Shown one piece after another: positions 11,190 through 20,541 of a stretch of 64,000 nucleotides of DNA. The stretch spans positions 7,583,822 through 7,647,821 of the forward strand of contig OX155976.1 of the NCBI GenBank assembly GCA_944548615.1, given 5' to 3'. The stretch's first letter is position 1. Each line of letters starts with the position of its first letter. The notes below the pieces were generated by a model, which saw only the letters and a list, made by a program, of their open reading frames with translations, had not been told where the DNA came from and searched no databases. A program made the translations under genes and the position numbers. This DNA comes from Micropterix aruncella (lineage: Eukaryota; Arthropoda; Insecta; Lepidoptera; Micropterigidae).

Positions 11190-11850
11190 TAACAGTTGAG
11201 TATAAAAATGAACATAGGTAAGACAAAAATCATGTCGAATGCCCATGTCGCACGATACTATTGAAGCTGTCGATCAGTATGTTTATTTGGGTCAGATGAT
11301 CCAACTAGGCAGAATCAACTTCGTCAAGGGGGTCTGCCGACGAATCCAACTCGGATGGGAAGCATTCAGGAAACTACGCAATATTTTTTTCCACATAAAT
11401 ACCGCAGAGCCTCAAGACGAAAGTCTGTGCGTGTTGCCAGTGATGAAATACAGCCTTGAGACTTCGTCGTTAACTAATGGCCTCACACACACTCAAAGTC
11501 GCGCAACAAGCCGTGGAGACAGCTAAGCGTAATCTTTACTGCTTGATAGGATCCGATATGAGGAAATCCGGAGAAGAAGAAAGGTTACTGACAGCTCGTA
11601 AAATTATCAAATTGAAATGACAATAGGCAGGCCATCCAATTGGCAGAAACTATAACCCGTGTAAGAAAAAGTTCTCCAATGAGACTTATTGTGGGATGCG
11701 CCCCCTTCCCTCCACCCGCAATGTTATCTGATGACATGGCCAAGGTCGCAGGAAGTAGGTGGATGGAGGTGGCTCAAGAACTTGTGGCTCAAGACCACCT
11801 TGGAGAAGATTATTTCCAACAGTGGACGTTTACCAGCTGATGATGATGAC
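11190..11850 (+). mobile_element. RTE-like LINE, 3' fragment (degenerate RT C-terminus)
   Basis: Reads MNIGKTKIMSNAHVA, shifts frame, then continues IEAVDQYVYLGQMIQLGRIN and RRIQLGWEAFRKLR, the post-catalytic RT segment typical of insect RTE LINEs. After more shifts come a GSRWMEVAQ-like stretch and QQWTF near the end. The element ends in GATGATGATGA (11837-11847), a typical RTE tail. The longest open piece is 11239-11526. Several frameshifts and stops show it is dead. Catalytic RT motifs are not included; the element is 5' truncated. Confidence 0.7.
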
Positions 11851-12226
11851 CTATTACATTACGTTACATTACCTTACATTTTTGTCGTGTCCAATTGACG
11901 GCTAAGAGAACTGCACTTGGACGTGTCAAAATAATTGTGTAAGGTAGTAATTCTAGTTACTACTCTTTACTTAACATACATAGGTAGTCAAGTATTTAAC
12001 TTCTAGATTGTCAACATATACCTAAATATAAATAATCAAAATATAAGCCTAATAATTGAAATAGTCAATAATTCGTATAGATACGTAGTAAAAGCTATTC
12101 TTCGTAATATTCTAGTTGTAAGTAAAATGTTACATAATGAAATTAAAGCTACGCCATGCATTTAAAAACCAAAGGTACAACTAAGACTAAATAAAATAAC
12201 CAGACAATAATGCTCTGCTTTGTCTT
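11851..12226. other. AT-rich DNA with a short TTACA-type repeat
   Basis: A short array of TTACA/TTACG words at 11853-11882 follows the RTE tail. No gene is visible in the rest. Confidence 0.4.
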
Positions 12227-12392
12227 TTAAATGGGCACAATATTAAAAAAGTCATTGCCCTCAAATTCGGCCAGATCATAGAAAGGGTGGCCTATCGGCA
12301 TCTTCTTGAAGTGCCTTTTGATTTTTAATTCCTCCAGCTGTTTAACATAAGGTTGGATTAGATTACACAATCTAATAGCTTTTCTGTACTTT
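12227..12392 (-). mobile_element. LINE ORF2 C-terminal fragment
   Basis: The minus strand reads YRKAIRLCNLIQPYVKQLEE and ends MPIGHPFYDLAEFE-G-NDFFNIVPI-stop at 12227. A related ending, MLIGHPFYDLTEFEGHDVSN-IVPI, occurs at 16367-16445 on the plus strand, so this is a repeated family and not a host exon. The H/F-Y-D-EF ending resembles the C-terminus of jockey-like LINE ORF2 proteins. No more of the element is visible. Confidence 0.5.
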
Positions 12393-12423
12393 TGCTAGTC
12401 GTTTATTTTATAATGATTATTTT

Positions 12424-12533
12424 TCAAATGCATTTCATGGTTTTTATGTGAATTGTAAGGCAACTTTTTGCCGTAAAGGTACGCTTGCATTTCGGGCAAA
12501 CGTATGGAGAAAATTTTCTATGGATAACGTTAA
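12424..12533 (-). pseudogene. displaced C-terminus of the zinc-finger gene
   Basis: Reads from the TTAA at the element border as (N)VIHRKFSPYVCPKCKRTFTA then KSCLTIHIKTMKCI-stop at 12424. It contains the missing HxxxxH half of finger 7 (HINVIH when joined) and one further finger with C-x2-C-x12-H and a late Cys. It is in frame with the main gene only if the 241-bp element and one TTAA are removed. This shows that the gene originally ended here, about 275 bases beyond its present stop. Confidence 0.85.
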
Positions 12534-12774
12534 CCCCTCAAATGAATGGCGATTAGCTCGGGTTGCCTACGGCAAAATGTTTATAAATTTATATTTACAT
12601 TTACATTTACATTTACATAGAGCGGGGTTTACTATAGAGCTATAGCATTACTATAGAGCGGATTACTATAAAGCGGCGCACATTTACATTTATATTTACA
12701 TTTATATAAATTTATATACATTTTGTATACATTTTGCCAAGGCATCCCTTAAGGGACGCCTCACATTTGAGGGG
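12534..12774. mobile_element. TTAA-flanked MITE (copy 1), inserted in zinc-finger gene
   Basis: A 241-bp element bounded by TTAA (12530-12533 and 12775-12778), with terminal inverted repeats CCCCTCAAATG. Subterminal words GCCTACGGCAAAATG and CATTTTGCCAAGGC are also roughly inverted. It encodes nothing. TTAA target duplication is the mark of piggyBac-type elements, so it is probably a non-autonomous piggyBac-like MITE. A second copy of nearly the same sequence lies at 31892-32126. Confidence 0.85.
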
Positions 12775-13598
12775 TTAATATGTCCGATTAGAGATCTCTT
12801 GTCTCTGAAAGAGCGGTTACACTCCGCACAAGTAAACTTCCTGCCTTCGTGAACTGATTTAATGTGTGTATTTAAAGATGATCTCATTCCAAAGTGGCGA
12901 TTGCATGTCTTGCATTCGAATGGTTTCAATTTTAGGTGTACAGAATTGACGTGTTGCATTAAGTGGTGTTTATTAAAGAAAGCACTCTTGCACTGCTCAC
13001 ATTGATATTCCTTCATTTTGCGATGTACGCCATTTATGTGTCTTATATACCTCGCCAATGTTGGAAATGCTTTGCTGCATTCGCTGCATGGGAATGTCTT
13101 CGATTGCTTGTGCGTGAAATTGACATGAATATTGAAGGAGTAGCGTTGAGTGAATGACTTTTTACATTTCTGACATTCATATTTCAGCTTTCTATGTGTT
13201 GAATCAACGTGTTTCTTTAAATTTGCGGCATTTGCATATGTTTTGTCACACTCCGCACACTTATATATTTCCAATCGGCGATGAATTATATTAACGTGAT
13301 CAATTAGATGCAGCCTAGATTGGAAGCCACGGTTACATTTCACACACGAAAACCCTTTTCCCTTGGACACGTAACAGTCTTTGCAAAAAAATACCATCTC
13401 ATTGTTATATTTGTAAACTGGCATTGGCGCACTTGTATCAAGATCAGCATCGCATACAACGCAACTCAAATTGTTGAATGTAGACACTAAAACTTTGAAA
13501 TCTCTTAAAATAATAACAGTTTTATGTTTCTCGGCATCCGATTCGACGGGTTCGCTTCGCTCTGGTTTAATAAAGCGAACGATAGGTATCCTCTTCAT
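12702..13598 (-). CDS. C2H2 zinc-finger protein, 3' end altered by MITE insertion
   Basis: A 298-residue frame. Residues 46-49 and 72-75 are Cys pairs of a separate N-terminal zinc-binding module. Six complete C-x2-C-x12-H-x4-H fingers follow, at about 85-106, 114-135, 142-163, 171-192, 200-221 and 229-250. Finger 7 starts at 257 but stops after its first His. From residue 276 the protein is encoded by the inserted MITE (NPSNVRRPLRDALAKC and a few more). Proteins of this type are nuclear DNA-binding factors; the target is unknown. The ATG at 13598 is preceded closely by an in-frame TAG, and an acidic N-terminus lies in another frame upstream (13567-13704). Confidence 0.85.
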   Translation of the reverse strand: MKRIPIVRFIKPERSEPVESDAEKHKTVIILRDFKVLVSTFNNLSCVVCDADLDTSAPMPVYKYNNEMVFFCKDCYVSKGKGFSCVKCNRGFQSRLHLIDHVNIIHRRLEIYKCAECDKTYANAANLKKHVDSTHRKLKYECQKCKKSFTQRYSFNIHVNFTHKQSKTFPCSECSKAFPTLARYIRHINGVHRKMKEYQCEQCKSAFFNKHHLMQHVNSVHLKLKPFECKTCNRHFGMRSSLNTHIKSVHEGRKFTCAECNRSFRDKRSLIGHINPSNVRRPLRDALAKCIQNVYKFI

Positions 13599-13704
13599 AA
13601 TCTAGAAAGCTGTCCTTCGTGTCAGATGAATCAGAATGTTCTTCAACATGGACGTCGGTCTCAATTTTAATATCTTTAATAGTTTCGCTTCCTTGGTGCT
13701 CCAT
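13567..13704 (-). pseudogene. probable original N-terminus of the zinc-finger gene, out of frame
   Basis: ATG 13704 opens a 45-codon frame, MEHQGSETIKDIKIETDVHV then EEHSDSSDTKDSFLDYEED, ending at 13567. It overlaps the start of the zinc-finger frame by about 30 bases in a different frame. Acidic segments with IKIE-type motifs are common at the N-terminus of insect zinc-finger proteins. A one-base indel between 13567 and 13600, or splicing not evident here, would join the two. It could instead be an upstream open frame that controls translation. Confidence 0.55.
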
Positions 13705-13873
13705 TTGTAATAAGAAAGTGTATCAAAATGTCTAAAATGCGATGAAAATAACGCACTTCTCTGCGGCAGCACAATAGAAACGATTTTAGAATGACTAACC
13801 TTTTGACAGTAGTCACTGCCAGTGTTGCCACCAAGGTTTCTCCAAAATATGGTAAGCTGGTGTAAAACAATGC
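13705..13873. other. upstream region of the zinc-finger gene
   Basis: Short intergenic stretch between the zinc-finger ATG and the next element. No clear TATA box or initiator can be supported. The promoter of the gene, if still used, would lie here or within the adjacent element. Confidence 0.3.
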
Positions 13874-13881
13874 TAAATATA

Positions 13882-14797
13882 GGGGGGCGCCAGTTTTGCA
13901 CGCGGCAAACTTGCACAAATGTCACTTTTGACAGCTCCAAATTTGTTGAGGGCAGATTTGCAGGAGGCAACCTTGCAGGCGGCAACCTTGAAGGCGGCAT
14001 TTTTGCAGACGGCATTCTTGCAGAAAGCAAACTTGCATACAAACCCGAAGTTAGCAACGTTTGAGAATGGCGCATTAGGACATGATTACACGAATAAAAT
14101 AATTTTATATTATTTTACAAACCAAAAATAAAGCAGTAAAGCGGCCATATGTTATTAATTTTAAATTTAGAAAAAGAAGTAGCAAATTATCATGTCAGGG
14201 TTAATTAAAGTGGTGAATATTTTTACCTCTCCACAATGTTTTGCGTATTAATTATTTTTTGTCTGTCAACATTGCCTTTTGCGACACCACTTATGATTAT
14301 CTAATATTATCGATACATTAAATCGACTTTATATTAGATGTCATTACATTGTTTACAGGATAGTCCTTTAATTACCGGCATCCTTGTAGTGGACGATTCG
14401 GTACATCAAACCAAACATTACAAAAAATGTTTTAAGTTTTTCTGTTAGGTTAGGTTAGGTTAGGTTTTTCTTTCCCGAAAATCGAAAGTTGATTGCTGAG
14501 ATCCGCGATGGAGAGGACACTCAAAGAAGTGGACTGGTTTCCCTACCCTGACATATGAAAACACGGCTTTTGTCGATTTCTACTCTGGTAACACTAAATT
14601 TTAAATACGATGTTTTGCTTCTAACTTCATTTTCTGCAAAAATGCCATCTGCAAAAATGCCGACCCTCGAAACGTCAGTTTGACATTTGCAAAACTGCCT
14701 TCTGCAAGATTGCCTTCTGCAAAACTGCCGCCTGCAAGAATGCCGTCTGCAAGATTGCCGTCTACAAATCTGCCTTCTGCAAGTTTGATGGGACCCC
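13882..14797. mobile_element. hAT-like non-autonomous element with 15-bp subterminal arrays
   Basis: A 916-bp unit flanked by a perfect 8-bp duplication TAAATATA (13874-13881 and 14798-14805). The ends are GGGGGGCGCCAG and, on the other strand, GGGGTCCCATC. Inside the left end is an array of about six 15-bp units close to GGCGGCAACCTTGCA (about 13950-14040). Inside the right end is the inverted version, about eight units at 14690-14786 and two more near 14631-14662. There is no transposase. The 8-bp target fits the hAT (or P) superfamily. The arrays are probably transposase-binding repeats. The middle carries a TTAGG run. Confidence 0.75.
14445..14464. repeat. interstitial telomere-type repeat (TTAGG)4
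   Basis: Four exact TTAGG units. TTAGG is the telomere repeat of most insects, including Lepidoptera. So short a run may be chance or a scar; it lies inside the 916-bp element. Confidence 0.7.
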
Positions 14798-14805
14798 TAA
14801 ATATA

Positions 14806-15590
14806 TGCTAAATTCTGTAAAATATGCTCAAAAGCTATGCTAAGTTACTTTAGTGACGAATTATATGTAAATTTAATTAAGATGCTTATTAACAACTAGG
14901 TGACCCGATCCGGCTTCGCACGCGTACACAAATAAGTAGGTAATAATAGAGCTCAAAAAAGGATTTTTGCGTAAAACAATCACTGTAGTTAGAATATAAG
15001 AGTCAAAACACGGTGTTCTAAGCTTTTTGAGGAAAAACATGGGACATATTTTTAACGACAGTGTTGCCAACTCACTCGACTAGTTCAACATATGATAGAG
15101 TGCGTTAATAAATAATCCAGAAATACGCATACTTTATTATTTAAATGTCAACATAATATTCAGTTATTACCTATTTATCAATAAAAAAAATCTATATGTT
15201 CATCTTCATCAACAGCAGCTGAAGTGGAAAGCTGATAGCCAGAATTGTAACTCTCTTTGGTAGGTACCTATAGAACGTAGTACATCGTCTGGTACAGTGT
15301 AAGAATAACAGCACTTTCCTGCTTTCTTTAGGCCAAAGGCCATACAAATGTGCCAAATAAATATGCTATACGCTAAAAGCTATCCTAAACAAGAAGAAAA
15401 TATGTCACATTTAGCATATAATATTCCAAATTGGCAACACTGGTTACTGCTTTCGGTAGAAACTATGTATTTGATTGCCAGTGCCATTTATTAGTGTTCA
15501 TTAATATTGGCAACAATTTGGATTATTATTAATAGGTAAGTACAATACATACATTAAACTATGAAAAATAATTTTATCATATTAGCAAAA
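14806..15590. other. no gene recognised
   Basis: AT-rich DNA with several short words shared among themselves (ATATGCTA, GCTATGC). No recognisable frame. Confidence 0.4.
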
Positions 15591-15597
15591 TAAGGAA

Positions 15598-15903
15598 TTG
15601 TTTCCGAAGGTCCCAGTTTGCACCGGACCAAAGGACGCTCGTTCCATTGCTCTGACAGATAAGGTGGCCAAAATCTTTTTTGGCATAGTCCACATGAGGA
15701 TGAGCGAATTCATGCACCGGAACGAGTACCTTGGAGTGTCAGTACAAAAAGGCTTCATGCGTGCCGTGAAGCCTTTTGTACTGACACTCCAAGGTCGGAC
15801 CAAGGTACTTGTTCCGGTGCATGAATTCGCTCATCCTCATGTGGACTATGCTTGCCTGGAATGTGAGAATGCGTTCACCGACACGCAATCAGATTTATTA
15901 TGA
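15598..15903 (+). pseudogene. possible reverse-transcriptase fragment carrying an inverted copy of itself
   Basis: The first half reads ARSIALTDKVAKIFFGIVHM, then MSEFMHRNEYLGVSVQKGFM, which resembles the RT segment before motif A in some LINEs (RPI-LT---K-F--I). The second half is read from the antisense copy of the same DNA, so the 101-residue frame is an artefact of the foldback. No catalytic motif is present. Confidence 0.4.
15683..15851. repeat. 169-bp palindrome (inverted duplication)
   Basis: Arms run inward from 15683 and 15851 and match for about 75 bases each, apart from one base change and an 11-base extra piece (TCCGACCTTGG on the minus strand) in the right arm. The loop is near 15767. 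The left arm is the RT-like coding strand and the right arm its copy. Confidence 0.85.
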
Positions 15904-15989
15904 AGAGTGATTTAAACAAAATGATTATACAATCTTTGTGGTTTTGCGGCAACCAAATCATTTATGAAATCATTTTGCGTATTTCCACT

Positions 15990-16445
15990 CATTAATGATT
16001 CATGGACTACTATTTTGGGGAAAAGCTGCAACCAGTAAAAGCATCTTCCTTTGCATAGCTCTGCACAGCATATATCAGGTAATCGTCAGGACCTCATTCA
16101 GAGAATATTTCAGCATAGCAAGGATGATGACTATGTATTCGGCGTTCATATGCCAGCGCTTAATGTATGCCGGCATCACCTAATAGAGACTGCGACTAAT
16201 ACGGATATTCACCCGCACCACACCCGCGGTAACTCCCTTTTATGCGTACCCCGAATAAGAATGGCAAAAGAATGGCAAAAGAATGGCGAATTAGAATGGC
16301 ATAATCTACTCTCTACCAATATTACGTATATAGCTGGAAGACGCAAAATTTAAAAAAAAACATTAAGGAGATGCTGATAGGCCACCCTTTCTATGATCTG
16401 ACCGAATTCGAGGGCCATGATGTTTCAAATATTGTACCCATTTAA
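15990..16445 (+). mobile_element. LINE ORF2 C-terminal fragment
   Basis: A degenerate jockey-like ORF2 tail: NTDIHPHHTRGNSLLCVPRI near 16200 matches the common 'TR---L-VPR-R--K' segment after the RT domain. The reading ends KNIKEMLIGHPFYDLTEFEG then HDVSNIVPI-stop at 16445. At least two frame changes lie between. It is the same family as the minus-strand fragment at 12227-12392. Confidence 0.55.
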
Positions 16446-16493
16446 ATAATAGTTTTATATAACAAAGGATGGATTCATTGTCTGGCTACATGG

Positions 16494-16578
16494 GGAGTTT
16501 TAATTAATCGGCATCATTGAAATGGGTGAATCAGTACGAGCTAATAAGCAACTTTTGATAAACAATTTGTAAAAAAAA
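16494..16578 (+). repeat. half copy of a foldback element
   Basis: Words such as GGGTGAATCAGTACGAGCTA and AATAAGCAACTTTTGATAAA resemble one arm of the inverted-repeat element at 58999-59173. Only one arm is present. Confidence 0.45.
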
Positions 16579-16586
16579 GATTTTTT

Positions 16587-17102
16587 AAGCTATTGCATAG
16601 CTTTTATCGCGGGCCTAGGGCCAGCGCGGCGACCGAATAAAGAAATTTCTTAACGAAAATTAATGATTTTAAACTGATAATTACGTCTAAATGAGTACTG
16701 CTTACGATTCGAAAAAAATATATGTTAAACAAGCACATTTTCCTAATGTTCTTAGCTTTGAATATTTTAGATTTTATTTATATTACATAGTGTAATTAAT
16801 TTGTGAAATTAGGTCTAACCGAACACAAAAACGACTACTACGCAAATACTATCTGGCGTATTATTATGAAACCTGCACCATTTTAAAGATAATTTAATTA
16901 TCTATCTTTTAATCTACGATTTTTTTCGAATAACCCGTTTTTTTTGCTTTATTGAATAAAAAATTCGTGCGCGGCGCTCTATAGTAAGACGATTAAATTA
17001 TTCCGATAGAACGCAGTTATCTGATATCAGAAAAAATAAAATAAATAAAATAAATAAATAATTATAATGGCATAAGGTGTTAAAAATGCTATGCAATAGC
17101 TT
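16587..17102. mobile_element. 516-bp inverted-repeat element (block A copy)
   Basis: Bounded by AAGCTATTGCATAGC at the left and its complement GCTATGCAATAGCTT at the right. No coding content. Related copies are at 25327-25841 and, inverted and longer, at 55285-55841. Superfamily unknown. It may be the end module of a larger element, since block homology continues past it. Confidence 0.6.
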
Positions 17103-17204
17103 TACCGCGGCAGTCCCCGAGTGCCACACGTATTTTTTCTTCTAAATTTGATCAACCTAACTTGTAAATATAAGCGAATAAACAATATAATTGAATTAAA
17201 AAGA

Positions 17205-17870
17205 AACGGATGTGTCACCCAATTAGAGCTGTCGACTACAACGGGCGAACCCGTCACCTCAGGAAGTTATAAAAAATTTGATCGTTCTGTCTACCGTGAG
17301 GTGAACGCAGAAGACTTAGGACAAAAAACAGTCCACCGACAAGTTCCGCCACATGCCCGTAAGAAGCCAACGCCTTTGCGCGAGATAGCCAGGTATGTTA
17401 CCCAGCGGGCCGACTTTCGCGCCCTTACTACCAGTTGCAACCAGATTACTCCGGTCTATCGGCTGGTTACGAGTTCAAGGTCGCTTCCGCGGTCCTCTCC
17501 CTTACGTAGCGGTGAAACGGTGTCTACTGAATCTATCGCGGACCACGGCATCCTTTGTCCGGCTGTTCACCCGGAATCGGGTAGCCGATGGACGTTTCAA
17601 GAGCAGTCTCCAACAACTACCCCCGCTCTATAGGAGACTACTGTTTCCAGACTCCCCGACTGTTAGTCAGAATGCACAATCGATTGGCTGACGCCGCACG
17701 GAGCGTAAACCGCCCAGGAGCGCCAGAATATTGCCTCCTGGAGGAAACTAGCCCTCAGGCCAGAGTCCTGCCCGGGCTCGCACTTCATGTTCGGAGGCCG
17801 CCGGATGGGTGTTGACCCGTGAGTGTGTCCGATCCTGAACAAATGAGGGTGTCACCCCAAGACTTTTTCG
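17205..17870 (+). repeat. GC-rich R repeat unit (block A copy)
   Basis: About 650 bases of GC-rich sequence in AT-rich surroundings, from GAGCTGTCGACTACAACGGG to about GTGAGTGTGTCCGATCCTG. Overlapping long open frames (17121-17633, 17395-17691, 17588-17815) encode Arg/Pro/Ser-rich proteins with no recognisable domain. The same unit recurs at 25944-26609, partly and inverted at 19487-19700 and 28217-28430, partly at 24742-24985, and as two tandem inverted units at 52100-53395. I do not know the family. Confidence 0.7.
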
Positions 17871-18436
17871 GCAATTAGTCAAGGGCTGAATTCACCTAAA
17901 TAATAATTTCTTAAATAAAATCGATGAGCGACCTCTCTCGGCTGGCGGATGAACCGCTCAGGTCCACATCCGCCTTGAATGGCGCGGTTCGTTTCACGGC
18001 GAGTCTCGCGCCTGGCAGAGTTTAACTATTATAAGTGCAGCTTGTGTATGACATACTACAACCAAAATTTCACAATTTCACAAAATTTCACAATGTTTTA
18101 ACAAGGCGGCACCCGTGTACCAAATTTTAATCTCTAAGTCCAATATTTAGAGATTGACATATGACTAGTGCGCCCTCTGGTGGACCGATTTCAACCACAA
18201 TCTGTTTAACTCTTGCCATGACCGAATAATGCCTGCATGGCAATTAGGTGTCAGCTTAATCGGATTAAGCCTTTGGGTGCTATATCGTGGAGGAAAACAC
18301 AGACAGACATACACAAAGAAGCGCTTTCACAAACACTTGCCTGATTTGATAAAGAAACATTCATTTCAAACGATCGGCAAAAGGTTGTCAACTCCATGTC
18401 ATCTCTTGCACCCTAGGTAATTAGCTCTGTGGCTAT

Positions 18437-19293
18437 TAGTATTTCGTCCCGGGACTCTCGAGTCTCGAAATCCCGGGAGGTCTCGAAGGTTTCGACTTCG
18501 AGACCGATACCGAGACCGAGTTTTTTTTCCCTCTTAAACTTTTTGGTACGAGTACTTTACCTTCCTAATAACTCACATTAATAATCAATATCAATAAAGC
18601 ATAGATTTAAGTAGCAAAACTACGTTTAAAAGTATCTGCATACGCGCACCGCACGGTAGGTAGTTATTATCCTTAGCAACCGATACCAAGAAGTCGCAAC
18701 ACGCATGCTGTTATTCTCCAGACAGTTATTCTCCAGTTACTCAACATTATCCACAAACCTCAGTTACACAGCCAGAGGATGTTAAAGAAGAAACCTCACA
18801 AGAAGAGCTGGAACGTGAGTTGAGGAAGGCAATCAGTTGCCCCAAAGCGCGTACTGTGCATAACACTGATTTGGACCTGGCCGTCAATACAGAAAAAGCT
18901 TTTTATGAAAATGGGGGCCTTAAAGGCATTTAAATACCTATCACGTATACACAAGTACTTGCTGACTGTAACACCAACAAGCGTAGAGGCCGAAAGAGCT
19001 TTTTCGTCTGCAGGCGTATTTTGTAGCCGCCTTCGGTCACGCTTGTCTGATGAAATGATTTGTGCACTAAGTGTTCTTCGAACACATTACTTGCGCAAGC
19101 AAAATTAATGTTTAATGGCACTACCTACTACTATTTCACCACTGATTTTTAATAAAGTATGTCCTAAATACTTGTATTTTCATTTAAATTGATTATTTTG
19201 AAATTTAATTAAAAAACATAGCTAGTCTCGAATCGCCCGAAAGTCCCGAGACTAGGTTTTAAATTGCGAGACTGGTCCCGGGACCAGAAACTA
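18437..19293 (+). mobile_element. hAT element, dead (block A copy)
   Basis: An 857-bp insertion flanked by GGCTAT (18431-18436 and 19294-19299). Ends are TAGTATTTCGTCCCGGGAC and, on the other strand, TAGTTTCTGGTCCCGGGACC. Subterminal regions are full of CTCGAGAC-like words. It contains the transposase relic at 18742-19108. Uninterrupted target sequence (GTGGCTATATAG, reverse strand) exists at 25155-25170 and 31500-31515. A full 8-bp duplication is not visible at the right edge. Confidence 0.75.
18742..19108 (+). pseudogene. hAT transposase C-terminal relic
   Basis: A first frame from about 18742 encodes a Glu/Lys-rich linker (EELERELRKAISCPKARTVH) and stops near 18933. A second frame from 18905 encodes KYLLTVTPTSVEAERAFSSA then GVFCSRLRSRLSDEMICALS, the hAT C-terminal dimerisation domain with its TSVEAERAFS signature, ending at 19108. 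The two are joined only through a frameshift. The catalytic core upstream is deleted. The block B copy carries the same shift, so the gene was dead before the duplication. Confidence 0.8.
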
Positions 19294-19778
19294 GGCTATA
19301 TAGATGCAGGTAGAAATTGTTGCATATTCATCGCTATTGTTTCGTTATACATCTTATTTCTACACAATGTATCCTCTCGCCATCGCGCATGGCGATCTAT
19401 TTCTACTCTGTTTTGAATATCTTGTTACTTTTGAATATGTGAGTTGAAGTAAGTAACTCGTAGTTTACTTACTCTGGGAGCTAATGGGCCCTGTTGGAGT
19501 TGGCCACGAAGACCCATTCGTTCAGGGTCGTTCATACTCACCCATCCGGCGGCCTCCACGCAGAAGGGAGAGCCGGGTTAGGACGCTGGCCTGCGGGCCG
19601 GTCTCCCCAAGGAGTCAACCTTCGGGCGCTCCTGGGCGGTTTGCGCACTGTGCGGCGTCAGCCAATCGATTGTGCACTCCGACTAACAGCCGGGGTACAT
19701 TGCAATTTCAAATGTTTGGATGCTCTGCCATTCTCGTTTGTACCGCGTTTGGACACGCGGATGCAGGGATTAGTAGCC
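19294..19778 (-). repeat. reversed X/R segment (block A)
   Basis: Reverse complement of the segment at 24678-25170. It includes a part (19487-19700) related to the end of the R unit, with the GGCCGCCGGATGGGTGAGT words on the minus strand. Open frames on the plus strand (19484-19933, 19494-19871) are shadows of this repeat and are not assigned a function. Confidence 0.7.
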
Positions 19779-20541
19779 TCCGTGCACACATTACAAATAT
19801 TTGCAATCGTGCTAGCAAAATGGTCGGTTTTGTTATTCGCTTATGCAAACAGTTTAATAATATTCATGTAATGTTTCTACTATATAATTGTTTAGTCCGT
19901 AGCATACTTGAATATAACTTGGTGTACAAGTGAAAACAAATACATTCAGATGGTAGAGCGTATTCAAAGAAAATTTTTGAGATATATTGATTACAGAAAA
20001 TTGAATATTTATCCATACTTACTTCTGTCCGATTTTGTGCTAGGAATGGTAGGATACAACAGTCTTGAAACGCGTCGATATATTTCGCTTATTATATTTG
20101 CATATAAATTAATTCAAGGAAATATTTATTTGCCAGAGATACTATGTAAGTTTGAATTGTACGTACCGGTAAATTACACAGCGAGGAGATCGCATCTATT
20201 GTTTATATGTGCCGTACCATCGTACAAATATTTTTGTAGACAGGCTAGTGGGAAGGGTTATAGCTCTTCTTAATTCCTTACCCACAGAAATAGACATCTT
20301 TTGTATATACCTTTGGCAGTTAAAAAGGCAACTTCCTGCTATCTCATGTTTATCATAATCTGTCTTTTATTTAGTTTTATATTTTTATGTTTTTTTTTCG
20401 ATCAATGTTAGCATTAATTTAGTTATGTAAGTTATTTATTTTTAGACTTACACTATAGCTTTAATATTTAAGGGCGAATTGGATTCGTCTGTAATGCTCT
20501 TGAATAATATTTGAAACTAATAAATAAATAAAATAAATAAA
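19779..20541 (+). mobile_element. 5'-truncated CR1/jockey-like LINE (block A copy)
   Basis: Reads ITNICNRASKMVGFVIRLCK-QFNNIHV, shifts frame near 19920, then YIQMVERIQRKFLRYIDYRK and GMVGYNSLETRRYISLIIFA, the region after RT motif C. It ends in an AAAT/AAATA tail (about 20518-20541). The left junction is clear because the same flank without the LINE exists near 24678. It resembles the LINE at 4.3-8.9 kb in this region. Confidence 0.75.

Noticed and set aside
13822..14131. Pentapeptide-repeat proteins (frames at 13822-14064 and 13919-14131)
   Set aside because: The periodicity comes from 15-bp subterminal repeats of a transposable element, appears in several frames and on both strands, and lies between target duplications.
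17121..17815. Three overlapping proteins in the R repeat, also in block B
   Set aside because: No recognisable domain and multiple overlapping frames in GC-rich DNA; treated as a repeat, with the open frame noted as a question only.
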